From Lantana camara (taxonomy: Eukaryota > Streptophyta > Magnoliopsida > Lamiales > Verbenaceae): a DNA stretch of 64,000 nucleotides. Location: NCBI GenBank assembly GCA_037501455.1, contig CM074858.1, forward strand, positions 43,273,001 to 43,337,000. The letters run 5' to 3'. Positions 34,107 to 46,650 of the stretch are shown here, piece by piece. Position 1 is the stretch's first letter, and the number at the start of each line of letters is the position of its first letter. A model generated the notes under the pieces. The model was given only the letters and a program-made list of their open reading frames with translations, did no database searches and had not been told where the DNA came from. Made by a program: the position numbers and the translations under genes.

Positions 34107-35849
34107 GAATAGGTGTATATATTTATTATATATATATTATATATATTATTAAATATTAATTGTTATTTGATTTAATTAAATTATTTAAATTAAATTTTAT
34201 CTATTTCATGTTTTATTTAATTTCCTAAATTTAATTGAATGTATTTAATTGTTTAATTTCTAATTGTTAATGCAATTGAATATGTTGAATTGTTATGTTC
34301 TAATTTTAAATGTGATTTAATTTGTACCTTGATTATATTGGAATTTCTTGAATTAATTTGATTGAAATTATGAATTCGAATGAAAGTGAATGAAAGATTG
34401 GACGACTTGATTATATAATTTAAATTCCTTTGATGTGAAATGTGAAGGATATGAATTCGTTTGAATACGAATGCTTCATTGAATGAATGAATTGAACGTT
34501 TATATGTCCTTAAGACTTTAATAGTGCACATGAACGTGTCCATTACCTTATAGCATCTCTTATACATTCATATCATAATCATTTCATTGCAGAGCGTCTT
34601 ATTTGGTCATATTGAGTCTCACCTCACCTCTCTTGCACAGATTTTGAGTCCGTTGGAGACGAGGCCGGTCAGTGAGGCTTGTGTTTGCTCCTTTTTGCGG
34701 TTTAAGGTGGGTTTTTCTTCTACTTAGATAAAACGACCCGATATATCTTCCTATGTGAAAAGTTTTAAGCCAAAGTAATATGATATATATATTGAGTCTT
34801 TTGTCGAGTAAATGATTGCAAACGTAAAGCCCTTATTTAATGAATCCTACCTAATGTTTTGGCGAGAATGAATGAATGTTCACAATGGATGGGGCCCAGG
34901 GGCTTGGTGTGAGTGGGGAACCGAGGAGGCATGGGCTGACGGGAAACCCTCACACTAGTCCCACCAATGAACGGCGTAACCGGACCTCGTTAGGAGTTAG
35001 CGAGGAATGGACGCTGAGTGCCATCTGGGGAGTCATGTTCCCCTTTTGGTCAATGAATGGGTGGATGGGCCTTGCAAACCCGCCACCAACCCGGAGGAAG
35101 AAGGTGTAAATGTTATTGAATGCGCACGAAAGAATGATATGCATGAAAAGAAAGAAAGAATGAATGAATGAATGATAATGAATGTTAATGAATGTTAATG
35201 TAGTACACGAGGTGTTGGTTGGAGATAATGCACGCCCACTCGCCGGGCCATTAATGACCTATTGTTAATGAATTGTTATAATCCCTTTTGATGATTTCTA
35301 TTTGTCCACTTGGGAAATCCTTTAAAAACCTCACTTGGGATTATAGCTTGCATGTGATTGTTAAATTCCGTTGTATATTATAATTATGCCCTGCTTTTAT
35401 ACCCACCAGTCCCTTTTGGACTGAACCCGTTTGGCTTTCAGTTGTGTTATGCAGGCGTCAAGGGAGCTAGGCTGGATTTCGAGTCATAGGTTTTACTTTC
35501 GTCTTTTAACCCTTGTATTTTGGTCTTACACTCGCATTTTGCACGTTGGATCATTGTATTGTTTAAAAATGGAGCGTATTGGTTGTTTCGAGCCGTGACG
35601 GCAATTAGTAATTTTTATGACTTATTTTTGGAGTTTTGATGCTCATTGAATGTATATATGATGTATGTTCGTTTATTGCTTCCGCTTTAATGTTTATTCT
35701 GATTTTATGGTTCAAGGGTTAGTCCCGCCTAGTATAGAGTGTGTGTTTGTCCCCGTTCGCCGTGATTTGGCTCGGGTATGGATCGTCCATTTCATATTCG
35801 GGTCGAATCTCGGTGCGGGGGATGTGGCACCTTGCGCTCGGGTGTTACA
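31907..35849 (+). repeat. LARD 5' LTR (3943 bp)
   Basis: TGTAACGCCCCAATT to GGTGTTACA. Contains donor-like AAG/GTAAGT (33029), a hairpin cluster (33663-33791), AT microsatellites (32202-32226 and about 34067-34101), a GAAT-rich repeat (about 35143-35212), the hairpin CAGTCC/GGACTG (35407-35423) and acceptor-like TTATGCAG/G (35454). Confidence 0.92.
33663..33791 (+). repeat. GGGG-loop hairpin cluster in LARD 5' LTR
   Basis: CTTGGCAC/GTGTCAAG (33663-33682), ACCGAGACAC/GTGTCTCGGT (33735-33758) and GGGTGACAC/GTGTCACCC (33770-33791) each enclose the loop GGGG. Stem sequences differ but pairing is kept. The 3' LTR has the last two intact (40837-40860 and 40872-40893), while its first hairpin has a substitution. 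Confidence 0.88.
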
Positions 35850-35857
35850 TCCTTAAG

Positions 35858-35886
35858 TGGTATCAGAGCTTAGGGTTGCAAAACCC
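35858..35886 (+). promoter_or_regulatory. Primer site and GCAA-loop stem of LARD
   Basis: TGGTATCAGAGC (35858-35869) is followed by GGGTT-GCAA-AACCC (35873-35886). The stem is G:C-extended relative to the AGGTT/AACCT version at 60744-60757. Confidence 0.85.
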
Positions 35887-38778
35887 GGGCTCTCGTGTCG
35901 TGTGGGTCTGTCTAAGTCGTTCGGCATAGGAACTAAGTGATAATGTGTGCATTGCATCGATTTTGAACATGAAATTGTCTTTCTTTTAATCTTGTCGAAT
36001 TACTTGTTGCATTCTCTATTGAATCTGTGCCTTTCGTGTTGAATAAGTGCCATGAGCATGTATTAATCGCATGCATATATCTTCGAAAATGAGTTATGAT
36101 TCACAGGTTATGAAAATAATATCAAACCACGGCCAAGCTCCACGATAAAGACGATCTATTGCTAGTTCGTCCTGAGGCATGGAAGCTAGGAGGGATACTA
36201 CCGGGAAGAATGTAGAGAATTCGAGATGTGAGGTTTTCTAGAGGAAGCTAGAGTTCAAAAATTACGATTCGGAATAAGAGGTTTGAATTAAGAGATGCGG
36301 TGGTAGAAGGATACTTGGTGAAATATGGATTGACTAGGAGATGGATTCGACTTAGAAGATTGACATATACGGCTCTGCCATACAAGGTGCCTTTGATTGG
36401 AAGCAACGGGATCTTTCAACCTAATGAAGGAAGTGAACAAACCTTGAAGGTATTTTGATTCCGGATTTGGAGCATTGAAGAGGTATTAATAATTAAAGGA
36501 GTTAAGATAAAATGGGTCCGGTAGGAGTTGAACACCAAAGATTGACAAAGAAGGATTTCTGACTAAGTCCAGTGATTTGAAATCAAGTTTGTCGAAGTTA
36601 AGACTGGGAAGAGTTGGAATTGAGTGCTTTGGATTTTGATTAAGATGGGAAACGAGTCTGGAAGAGTAGAGAGGGGCAAGTACCTGGGTAAATACAAAGA
36701 TAGGGAAGGTGGCGATATTAAGGACGGGGTCTGAGTCGTTTTTCCATATCCAAGCTGAATTGTCATGTTGTGAAGTTGAATTGGAAGATATGGAGCAACA
36801 AATGGGAACTATAAAGAAAGGCAAAGACCGGTTGAAGGATTATTCTCAGGGAGAGATTCTTTGCAAGGAAATCATGCGCTCAGGTATAAGCAATCGGAAA
36901 ACAAGTTTAATTCGTCAATCCAAGTTCATAAAGGATAAGAACGGGAGTCTTGATCACGGTGACGGCGAGAAGTAGGGTTCAGAATTATATTGGGGATTCA
37001 TTTTGTAAGAGAGTTTGAGCAAGGTTGAAGGGCGATCCTTGGGGGTAAATGCAGAGGCTAACTCAGTGGATGTCGAAGGAATCAGGGATTGTGAAATTTC
37101 AATTCCGGACAGTGGAAGATACAAGTGATGCACAGGATCCTTGGAAATCTTGAAGACCGTGGGAAAGACGAAGCATGATCAGCAAGTCAAAGTAACCTCG
37201 TGTTTGGAGGAACGAGAGAAAAGCTACTGAGCTAATAGCTTACCCCATTGGTGACAGGTTCCAAAGCATTCATAGCACGTGCATCATATTTCGCATTAAT
37301 TATTTATTCTTCTGGCCTTATGATTATCCGTGCATTCTATTTGGTTTCGTTGCGCTAATGTGATGCATAGTTACTTGATGTAAACGTGACACATGCATCG
37401 TCAATTTTAACCCGACATGCATTTTAGTGTTTATTTGATAGGAAGTTCCTTCATCTCACCCATCAAGTATTATTTTAACCGAGCCACCTCAGAATTCAGA
37501 TGAAAGGGAATAATGGAATTGCATAGGTAGGTAACGTTGGAGAAAATAAAGAACCTCAATTAAGGGGCAGGTTGATGGAAGTGGGATTCAGAAAAAGAAG
37601 CGAACTTAGAGTTGGCTTTGGGGTGTTGGATTGACCAAGAATAGAGAAGGGGGTTGCTATGTTCGTTAAATTCTTCCCTTCCCCAAATGAAATTGTTTTA
37701 TCAAGAATTTCGGTGAAAGATGGATTGATGGAGTTCAAGGATAACGATAGAAAATTTAAGGGGGAGAGTGTAACCAAGAAGCAAAAATTAAAACTTGAAG
37801 TTGTAGCTGAAGATTTCCACGAGGAATTGGGAAGATGGTTCATTGAATTTTCTACATGTGTAAGTCGATTTGAAGATGGAGGAGTTACGGAGAAGTTAAG
37901 GAAACTCTCTAGTTGATTTATCGAGAGGGAATCAATTTGAATTAACACAGAAAGAGATGTTGTCAATAAAGCTTGGTCCAATGAGTTAGAAGGAGTTAAG
38001 AAGAAACAAAACCAAAGAGGATGAACATTGAGAGATCTAAATAAAAACCTAGGAATTGCCAAGAACCTTCTGTCTTTGATTTAAGAAATATGGGGCTAAT
38101 TATCGAATATAACCTTCAGGGGATCAAAGGGAATGAACGGATCATAGGAACGGAAGATGGGAAAGGATTTGTATTGGGAGAGACCATAAGAATAAACATC
38201 TTAAGGTCGGGATTGAATCATCAAGGTTATTCAGAGTGGTTATCCTCGGGGATATGTTAGACTTCGATATGGTAGAGGTAATAACTACAGACCTGAGTTC
38301 GGGACCAATGATTTAGGGGTATTCGGGGAAGTCAAGCTCGGTCAATTAAAAAAGAGTTGGTTGGTCGAACAAAGATTATGGGAAATGGTGAAAACTGGAA
38401 ACAGTACAAGTCAGAAGGAATTCAAGAGTATAATCCTTAAAGGATTCATCAATTGCTTCACCGGGGTACCCTGAAGAGGTTAAAACCAAGTTGAGCACTA
38501 AGTTTATCTTCAGGACAGATCATGCACTGGACAACGAAAACTTACAATTCTAAATTTCGCAACTACGGTGAACGGTACTTATAGCATCCATGATACATGC
38601 ACCCATACAAACTTAACTTCAATAATTTTTATATTATGTGCTTGGATATCTTCTTATGTTAAATTAATTGGAGCAATTGATGACCAACGTGGACGATGTC
38701 TGTTACTTGCTTTGAGGTGTCTTACATGTTTTTAATTTTGGTTTCGCGCCTGTGGCTTGAGAGTATTGGAGACTTCCT
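35887..38778 (+). mobile_element. LARD internal region (no recognisable coding)
   Basis: About 2.9 kb with purine-rich stretches and open frames no longer than 168 codons. The 168-codon frame at 37556-38062 is antisense and has no recognised domain. I find no zinc knuckle, YxDD box or integrase motif. Confidence 0.65.
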
Positions 38779-38794
38779 TGCTCTTATTTTTGTT

Positions 38795-38952
38795 CGAGAG
38801 ACGGGGTGCTCTCGTTGTTTGTAAGAGACGGGGATGCTCTTATTTTGTTCGAGAGACGGGGTGCTCTCTTTGCTTGCGAGAGACGGGGTTCTCTCCTTGT
38901 TGTTTGAGAGACGGGGATTCTCTCCTTGTTGTTTGTGAGGAACGGGGTTCCT
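38795..38952 (+). repeat. CGGGG-loop hairpin array near LARD 3' end
   Basis: Six tandem hairpins share the loop core ACGGGG: CGAGAG/CTCTCG (38795-38814), TAAGAG/CTCTTA (38822-38842), GAGAG/CTCTC (38851-38868), GAGAGA/TCTCTC (38878-38895 and 38906-38924) and AGGAA/TTCCT (38938-38952). The unit at 38878-38895 equals, base for base, the hairpin in the minus-strand LARD at 3501-3518. Confidence 0.88.
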
Positions 38953-38978
38953 TCATTAATTGTTTTCAGGCGGATAGT

Positions 38979-39014
38979 GAATCCGAGGACGGATTCTTTT
39001 AAGGGGGGAAAGGT
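38979..39014 (+). promoter_or_regulatory. Pre-PPT stem-loop and PPT of LARD
   Basis: GAATCCG-AGGA-CGGATTC (38979-38996) is followed by TTTTAAGGGGGGAAAGGT up to the LTR. Same place and loop as the AACCTGG-type stems of other elements, but a different stem. Confidence 0.78.
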
Positions 39015-42000
39015 TGTAACGCCCCAATTCTTTTATTAGTACAGCATGACGTATATGTTTACTTAATTGCGCAAATTAATTGGTCTTTAGTGTTTTCCAT
39101 AATTAGATTTCATTGTTTAATTATTAAATAAGTGACTAATTGAAATATATGCAATATTTGAATTTGAATTTATGTGAATAACTTGTGTGCTCCTTAATTG
39201 CGCGAGTAATTATTTTTACGTATTTTATGTATTTACATTTTATTTTAATTATATTAGATGTTAATTATTTAATTTAATGTTATTAATATTAATTACTTTA
39301 TATAATATAAATATATATATATATATATTTGTGTACGTGTGTGCATGGATTTAATTATGCATGCATGTAATACTTAAATATTATAATTGCATGCATTTTA
39401 TATTTATAACTCATATATATTGCATGCATGTAATTATTGTATATATTATATACGTATGCATGCATATTATATGTAATATATTATAAATGAATTTAGTTGG
39501 TTATTTTTGTTAATGTTAGGGCTTTTATTGTTTGATCGCGTTTACGTGCTTCGTTTCTACTTGAATTGATACCGGAATTTGGTGCGAATTTAATATGTTG
39601 AACTTATACGTGTCTTGTATATGAATATTTATTCGTTTCGTATTTTCGAATTCATTTGCTTGTGTTTCGGATTTAATTTGTATTTTGGAATCCAAGTCGG
39701 GGGCTAACGAGCACTTAGCGCACCCTTGGTTCCGTATTTAATATGTTGAGCTCGGGAACTCGGATTCGAGTTCCGTCAACTTCGCTGAACTCGTAACGAA
39801 AATTCGAGTTTAGTAAACTTAGCCTTATATTTTTCTAACGTCAATTGGACCTCCGAATTTCAACCGAAAAACGAAACGGCGACGAAACTGACCTTGTTGC
39901 ACTAAAATGGCCATAACTTATTCATTTGTTGACCAAATTAACCATGGTTTGATGCTATAGAACCCTAACTCAACCACCTAAACTGATGTACTAAGCCCTA
40001 ACCGAACCAACCCTCTCACAATTCACAAATCTAAGCCAAAGTTTCTGCCCTCCAGTTTCCATCCCGTAACCCTTGTTCCCTTGGAGATTTTGGAGCTCAA
40101 ATCTCATCCAATCCTCATCCAATCAACAAGGTAAGTTTAGGGTTGTATTATATATTCATTCCTGGTCATTTTCATTCATTTATCCCCAAATTTGATCATG
40201 GTTTCATGCATTTTTCGGCTGATCTTGAATAAAGACGTTTTTGGGCATTTCTTTCGATCTCATCCAATTCTTGATGGATTTGAATGATTCCAAGCTTGAG
40301 AATGATTGTTTTGTTATCTTCTATTCATTTATGATCATTAATTGAATGGTAGTTGAGGTATTTTTGAGATATCAATTTTGGAACTTTGAGAAAATCTTCA
40401 TATAAGTCACGTATGCCTTCTTCCCGTGTGTGAGCTTCCTTGGACCTGATATATATGTTGAATTTGTGGTGTTCTTCTGCACATATGACAACCTAACTCA
40501 CATGAACGTGTTGGGATTACTTGAGATCATTTCATGCCCTGTTTTTCGTAAGTTTTGCCCTGTTTTTGGGACTGGAAAATTGCTGTCAGCAGCTGTGTTC
40601 TTCCCTTGATGTTGCTGTCATTTTTGTACATTGTTAGGGCTGGTTTTAGGCTGCATTTCATGTCTTCTTCTTGCTACATGTGTTGCCTATTTGTTGCTTG
40701 TGATGTTGCTGCGTTTAAGCTAGAGAAACAGGGGCTGTCTGCGTATTAGTTTAGCTGCTGCGTTCTTGGCACGGGGGTGTCATGTTTCTTCTTGTCAGCG
40801 TGGAACGGGGGTGCAGGGGTGGTCTGGTGTTGCTGTACCGAGACACGGGGGTGTCTCGGTCTGTTCTTTGTGGGTGACACGGGGGTGTCACCCTGTTATT
40901 TCATGCTTGTTGCTGTCGTGAACTGCTGCTGCTGCTACTGCTAGTTTCTTTTTCTTTCCTGCATGTTTTGCTAAGTGCTAATGAATGTTTTGCATGCATA
41001 ATGCTTGCATGCATATATGGATTTAATTACCTACACAATTGCATGAATGTTATTATGATTGCATGCATGTACGTATGCTTAATATATATATATACTCATG
41101 TAATTAGTTGCATGCATGATTTATGGTTGCTGTACGTGCATGGCATGCATATATCTATATATATAATGTATATATATATATATATATATTATGAATAGGT
41201 GTATATATTTATTAGATATATAATATATATTATTAAATATTAATTGTTATTTGATTTAATTGAATTATTTAAATTAAATGTTATCTATTTCATGTTTTAT
41301 TTAATTTCCTAAATTTAATTGAATTTATTTAATTGTTTAATTTCTAATTGTTAATTCAATTGAATATGTTGAATTGTTATGTTCTAATTTTAAATGTGAT
41401 TTAATTTGTACCTTGATTATATTGGAATTTCTTGAATTAATTTGATTGAAATTATGAATTCGAATGAAAGTGAATGAAAGATTGGACGACTTGATTATAT
41501 AATTTAAATTCCTTTGATGTGAAATGTGAAGGATATGAATTCGTTTGAATACGAATGCTTCATTGAATGAATGAATTGAACGTTTATATGTCCTTAAGAC
41601 TTTAATAGTGCACATGAACGTGTCCATTACCTTATAGCATCTCTTATACATTCATATCATAATCATTTCATTGCCGAGCGTCTTATTTGGTCATATTGAG
41701 TCTCACCTCACCTCTCTTGCACAGATTTTGAGTCCGTTGGAGACGAGGCCGGTCAGTGAGGCTTGTGTTTGCTCCTTTTTGCGGTTTAAGGTGGGTTTTT
41801 CTTCTACTTAGATAAAACGACCCGATATATCTTCCTATGTGAAAAGTTTTAAGCCAAGGTAATATGATATATATATTAAGTCTTTTGTCGAGTAAATGAT
41901 TGCAAACGTAAAGCCCTTATTTAATGAATCCTACCTAATGTTTTGGCGAGAATGAATGAATGTTCACAATGGATGGGGCCCAGGGGCTTGGTGTGAGTGG

Positions 42001-42933
42001 GGAACCGAGGAGGCATGGGCTGACAGGAAACCCTCACACTAGTCCCACCAATGAACGGCGTAACCGGACCTCGTTAGGAGTTAGCGAGGAATGGACGCTG
42101 AGTGCCATCTGGGGAGTCATGTTCCCCTTTTGGTCAATGAATGGGTGGATGGGCCTTGCAAACCCGCCACCAACCCGGAGGAAGAAGGTGTAAATGTTAT
42201 TGAATGCGCATGAAAGAATGATATGCATGAAAAGAAAGAAAGAATGAATGAATGAATGATAATGAATGTTAATGAATGTTAATGTAGTACACGAGGTGTT
42301 GGTTGGAGATAATGCACGCCCACTCGCCGGGCCATTAATGACCTATTGTTAATGAATTGTTATAATCCCTTTTGATGATTTCTATTTGCCCACTTGGGAA
42401 ATCCTTTAAAAACCTCACTTGGGATTATAGCTTGCATGTGATTGTTAAATTCCGTTGTATATTATAATTATGCCCTGCTTTTATACCCACCAGTCCCTTT
42501 TGGACTGAACCCGTTTGGCTTTCAGTTGTGTTATGCAGGCGTCAAGGGAGCTAGGCGGGATTTCGAGTTATAGGTTTTACTTTCGTCTTTTAACCCTTGT
42601 ATTTTGGTCTTACACTCGCATTTTGCACGTTGGATCATTGTATTGTTTAAAAATGGAGCGTATTGGTTGTTTCGAGCCGTGACGGCAATTAGTAATTTTT
42701 ATGACTTATTTTTGGAGTTTTGATGCTCATTGAATGTATATATGATGTATGTTCGTTTATTGCTTCCGCTTTAATGTTTATTCTGATTTTATGGTTCAAG
42801 GGTTAGTCCCGCCTAGTATAGAGTGTGTGTTTGTCCCCGTTCGCCGTGATTTGGCTCGGGTATGGATCGTCCATTTCATATTCGGGTCGAATCTCGGTGC
42901 GGGGGATGTGGCACCTTGCGCTCGGGTGTTACA
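39015..42933 (+). repeat. LARD 3' LTR (3919 bp)
   Basis: Near-identical to 31907-35849, with shorter AT microsatellites (about 39310-39329 and 41167-41188). Ends GGTGTTACA followed by TCCCG. Confidence 0.92.
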
Positions 42934-42938
42934 TCCCG

Positions 42939-44609
42939 CGCGCCTCGCGCTGGCTGTCCCGGGACGGCCCCTTCGTTTCGTGCTTTCCAAGTTTCATAAA
43001 ATCCCATTTTGTAAAATCTAATTTTATTTTAAAATTCGATTTTAATTTTATAATATTATTTATTTGAAATAATTATAAATTTTGGGATTTTATGAATTAA
43101 AGTCAAGTTCTAATTTTTCGAGAAAATAATAAATATCACTTTGAATGATATTTTAGATAAAAATTTAATTTTGTATTAATTGTTGTTTTGTCATGATCCG
43201 ATGATTCGATTTTGAATAAATTCTTGAATAATGAAATATATTCAAATTACTTAAGTTAGTTGTAACTTGAAGTCAAGGGAATTTTAAATTTAGTTGGTAA
43301 ATTTAAATTCAAGCAGAAGCATGCTAGTTTAGGTGATCATGGGTTAGTCTGATGTAAGGTTTTAAATTCTGCACATGGATGATTTCAATTGGGGTCGCAG
43401 CCCCATAGTTGCGCATTTTCAATTGGGGTTGGAGCCCTACTTATGTGCGTACTGTTATGTGTTTATTATGTAGCTTTCCTTATTATTGTTTTTGGGCCGG
43501 GGTATGCCCCGTGTACTTGTCTATGGCCAATATGAAAATTGAGCCATATTACTTTATGTAAAGAGAGTAGAACTTAGGAAGCGAGGTTTTTATTTTCATT
43601 TTGAAGACAAGCACCCATGGAATAAGAAGGATCCACAAGGAGCACTTGAAGAACGGTGGCCATAAGAATACCCCTCAAAATGTTTAGGAGGGTTTGTATT
43701 AATGTAATAGATAGGGCATTTTTCCATGAAATTATGTACCCCAATGTGAAATGAATTGTCTTATGTGGCATGAATGTTAGAACTAGTGATTTTGGAGTGA
43801 CTCCCAAAATCACATATAAGATAGGATACCCGTGATCATCACATAATTAGTATCATGCTAGGACATGTTATCTGCTAATTGCTTCTGTGATGCACTTTAT
43901 GTGAAACTGCATTAAACAAGACAATTAAAATTTGGATAACATTACATATGGGTGAGGTCATTCGAAAATCCCATTTAAATATTGAGCAAAATTCAAATAA
44001 ATAGGTGTTTTATCACGGTAATAAAACTCCTAGCATTCAATCAATAGGATTTAGGACTTAATAAGTGAAACTAATTGTTGTCTCATGAGTCGTGGGGTAA
44101 TTAGTGTAGCTTATTAACTCTTAGTTTCCTGATTAATTATTTTAAATAATTAATATTTCTTGATCATTTTGGAATGGGCGATGTCTCACGAGTCGTGGGT
44201 CGTTCCGGACTAAGTTTGGTTGAGATCTTATGATTTATGGGTCCTCCTCAACGCTAAAGTAGATATGGATGTCTCACGAGTAGTGGGTCCATGATCGAAA
44301 GATTAGAGATTCAAAAATATTACTAGGAATTCCATGGGGATGGAATTGGAAATTTGTACCTACCTAAAGATTCTTAGACCTTTAGATGTCTCACGAGTCG
44401 TGGATCCAAAACTAAGAATGCTTGGGATCCTACTACCCATTGGGAAAATAAGTTTCTTCTAAAGTCATTGGGATTACTAGACTTTCTAAAAACAGTGGGA
44501 GAACATATTTCTAAAGACCTTGATAATATATAATCGTTATTATTCAGCATGCTCATGATTTCTCTATTTTTCCATTTAGGTTGTAGTTCTGTGATTCTCT
44601 ATAATTGAA
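42939..44609 (+). mobile_element. Copia leader, second part, with repeated boxes
   Basis: It resumes with GC-rich sequence matching the style of 31690-31906. Five degenerate copies of GTCTCACGAGTCGTGGGTCC lie at about 44079-44097, 44181-44200, 44224-44243, 44269-44290 and 44386-44407. Each good copy contains CACGA-G-TCGTG. Open frames here are short and unrecognised. Confidence 0.7.
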
Positions 44610-45430
44610 ATGGCAACCAAAAACCCTTTGGTATCCATCCTCGAATCAAACAAGTTGACGGGGCCCAATTACTCTGGTTGGCTTTGGAATCTAAAGATAG
44701 TTTTAGATTCTGGAAAGAGAAGATATGTCCTCTTCGAGAGAGAGTCTGTCTCGGAAGGCGAGGCTCCGACTCTGGCCGAAAGAGAGGCGATCGCGAAATG
44801 GTCTGAAGATAATATTCAAGCTCGTTGCCTCATGTTGGCCAATATGTCTCCGGATATGCAAAGGCAACATGAGTCTATGGGAAACGCTTGGGAGATTTAT
44901 GACCATCTCGAGCAATTGTACCACCCCAAAGAGCGTGTTCTAAGGTACAACACCTCTAAGGAGCTCTTTCATCTCAGAATGAAAGAAGGTACAAGTGTCC
45001 ATGAGCACGGTCTCAAGTTTCTTGCTTTGAACGAGAAACTGACTTCCATGGAAATGCCAATGAGTGAAGAACTCGTTGTGGATTTGTTGCTCGCGTCGTT
45101 TCCACCATCATTCAATCCTTTCGTGTTAAACTTCAACATGAATCATCCTCATGCTACTGTAGCTGAGTTGATTAGTCAACTTTTGACTGCTGAAGACACG
45201 ATAAAGAAGGATCGCAAAGTAATGAGGGTCACTTCCTCTTCTAGGCCTTCTAAAGGCAAAGGGAAGAAGGTTCCCAATAAGAAGGGATCTCTTAAACCCC
45301 GATGGAGGGGTTAAGAAGAGAAAGGCCAGGAAGAGAAAGGATCAGACAGACAACATTTGCCACCATTGTGGCACGAAAGGGCATTGGAAAAGGAACTGCG
45401 AAGAGTACAAGGATACTCTAAAGAAAGGTG
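44610..45430 (+). pseudogene. Copia gag (capsid/nucleocapsid), frameshifted
   Basis: ATG at 44610 opens a 234-codon frame with the copia Gag domain (residues about 15-190; LTGPNYSGWLWNLKIVL near the start, then a helical capsid-like region). Gag forms the cytoplasmic particle that packages element RNA. The frame stops at 45312-45314, just before the CCHC zinc knuckle, which is intact in the next frame at 45358-45399 (CHHC, then GH, then C). A single frameshift therefore separates capsid from nucleocapsid. The basic KGKGKK tail precedes the break. Lineage within copia was not assigned. Confidence 0.9.
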
Positions 45431-46650
45431 TGTTTATTGTTGAAGTAAATCTATCTATTGATTCTAATTCTTGGGTACTTGATACCGACTGTGGAGCTCA
45501 TATCTGTAATGATGTACAGATGCTAAATGAGGTCCGGTAACTTGAAGAAGGAGAATGCATCTTGAAGGTTGGGAATGGATCAGGCGTTCAAGCTTAAGCC
45601 ATCGGGACGTGTAGACTAGATTTAGGTGTCTTTACTTTAGTTTTGAACAAAGTCCTTTATGTACCTTCTATTATTCGTAATATAATTTCCATTCCAATAT
45701 TAGATTGTGAAGGATATGAGACTTTCTCTAGAAATGGAAACTTTTATCTTAAGGAGAATAAAACTTTCGTTTTGCTTGGTATATTATCTAATGGATTTTA
45801 TACAACTAAAGACACTAATATTCTGAATATACAACAATTAAACAAACAAAAAAGAGATGACAAGATCTCGGCTTCATTATGGCACACATGTTTAGCCACA
45901 TTTCTAAAGATAGGATTGCTAAGTTAACCAATTTAGGATCATTCTATGATAATGAACTTAAAGAGTTAAATCATTGTGAATCATGTCTTAAGGAAACATG
46001 GCCAAAACTCCCTTTAATGGTAAAGTGGAACGTGCCACTAAAGTGTTGGATTTAATCCATACTGATGTTTGTGGACCACTTAGTGTAAGTACGAGAAACA
46101 ACCATCAGTATTTCATAACTTTCATAGACGACTTAGTCGTTTTGGTTATGTGTACTTAATGAAGTATAAATCCGAAGCCTTTGAGAAATTCTTGGAATTT
46201 CAAAAGGAGGTTGAGAACCAAACCGGTCACAAGATTAAGACACTTCAATCTGATCGATGTGGCGAGTATCTAAGTGACGAATTCCTTAGTCATCTCAGAG
46301 ATAATGGAATTATCTCTCAGTGGACTCCTCCGGGAACTCCTCAATTAAATGGAGTTTCGGAGAGAAGGAATAGGACCCTACTTGATATGGTCCGTTCTAT
46401 GATGAGTTTCACTGAATTACCACCTTCATTCTGGGGTTATGCCTTAGAATCAGCAGTTAAGATTCTGAATCTTGTTCCCTCCAAATCTGTACCCAAAACC
46501 CCATTTGAAATGTGGTTTCACAAAATCCCTAATTATTCTTACTTAAGAATTTGGGGTTGTCCTGCTTACGTGAAGAGGACAGTGGGAGATAAGCTTGAAG
46601 CTAGATCAAGCTTATATAACTTCGTAGATATCCTAAAGAGTCAATAGGAA
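45431..46650 (+). pseudogene. Copia protease and integrase, degenerate
   Basis: The frame of the zinc knuckle continues into the aspartic protease, where the catalytic triplet reads D-T-D (45481-45489) instead of D-T/S-G, so activity is unlikely. A stop follows at 45538-45540. The frame at 45643-45927 covers the end of protease and the start of integrase (LWH of the HHCC domain), then is lost by a frameshift near 45890. The integrase core is visible as HTDVCGPL near 46060, SDRCGEY near 46250 and SERRNRTLLDMV near 46360, giving the D, D and E positions in broken frames. The intact stretch 46150-46647 holds the last two. Integrase would insert element DNA into the host genome; this one is dead. 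Confidence 0.85.

Larger units (their letters stand above)
31907..42933 (+). mobile_element. Young LARD-like gypsy element nested in copia leader
   Basis: Two LTRs (31907-35849 and 39015-42933) flank a 3165-bp internal region without gag or pol. The LTRs are nearly identical over 3.9 kb, differing by scattered substitutions and AT-microsatellite length, so insertion is recent. The flanks TCCCT/TCCCG form an imperfect target duplication. It has the primer site, the GCAA-loop stem, the pre-PPT stem-loop and the PPT, so it may be mobilised in trans (inference). Confidence 0.9.

Noticed and set aside
37556..38062. 168-codon minus-strand open frame in the LARD internal region
   Set aside because: No recognisable domain, antisense to the element; probably chance in purine-rich sequence.
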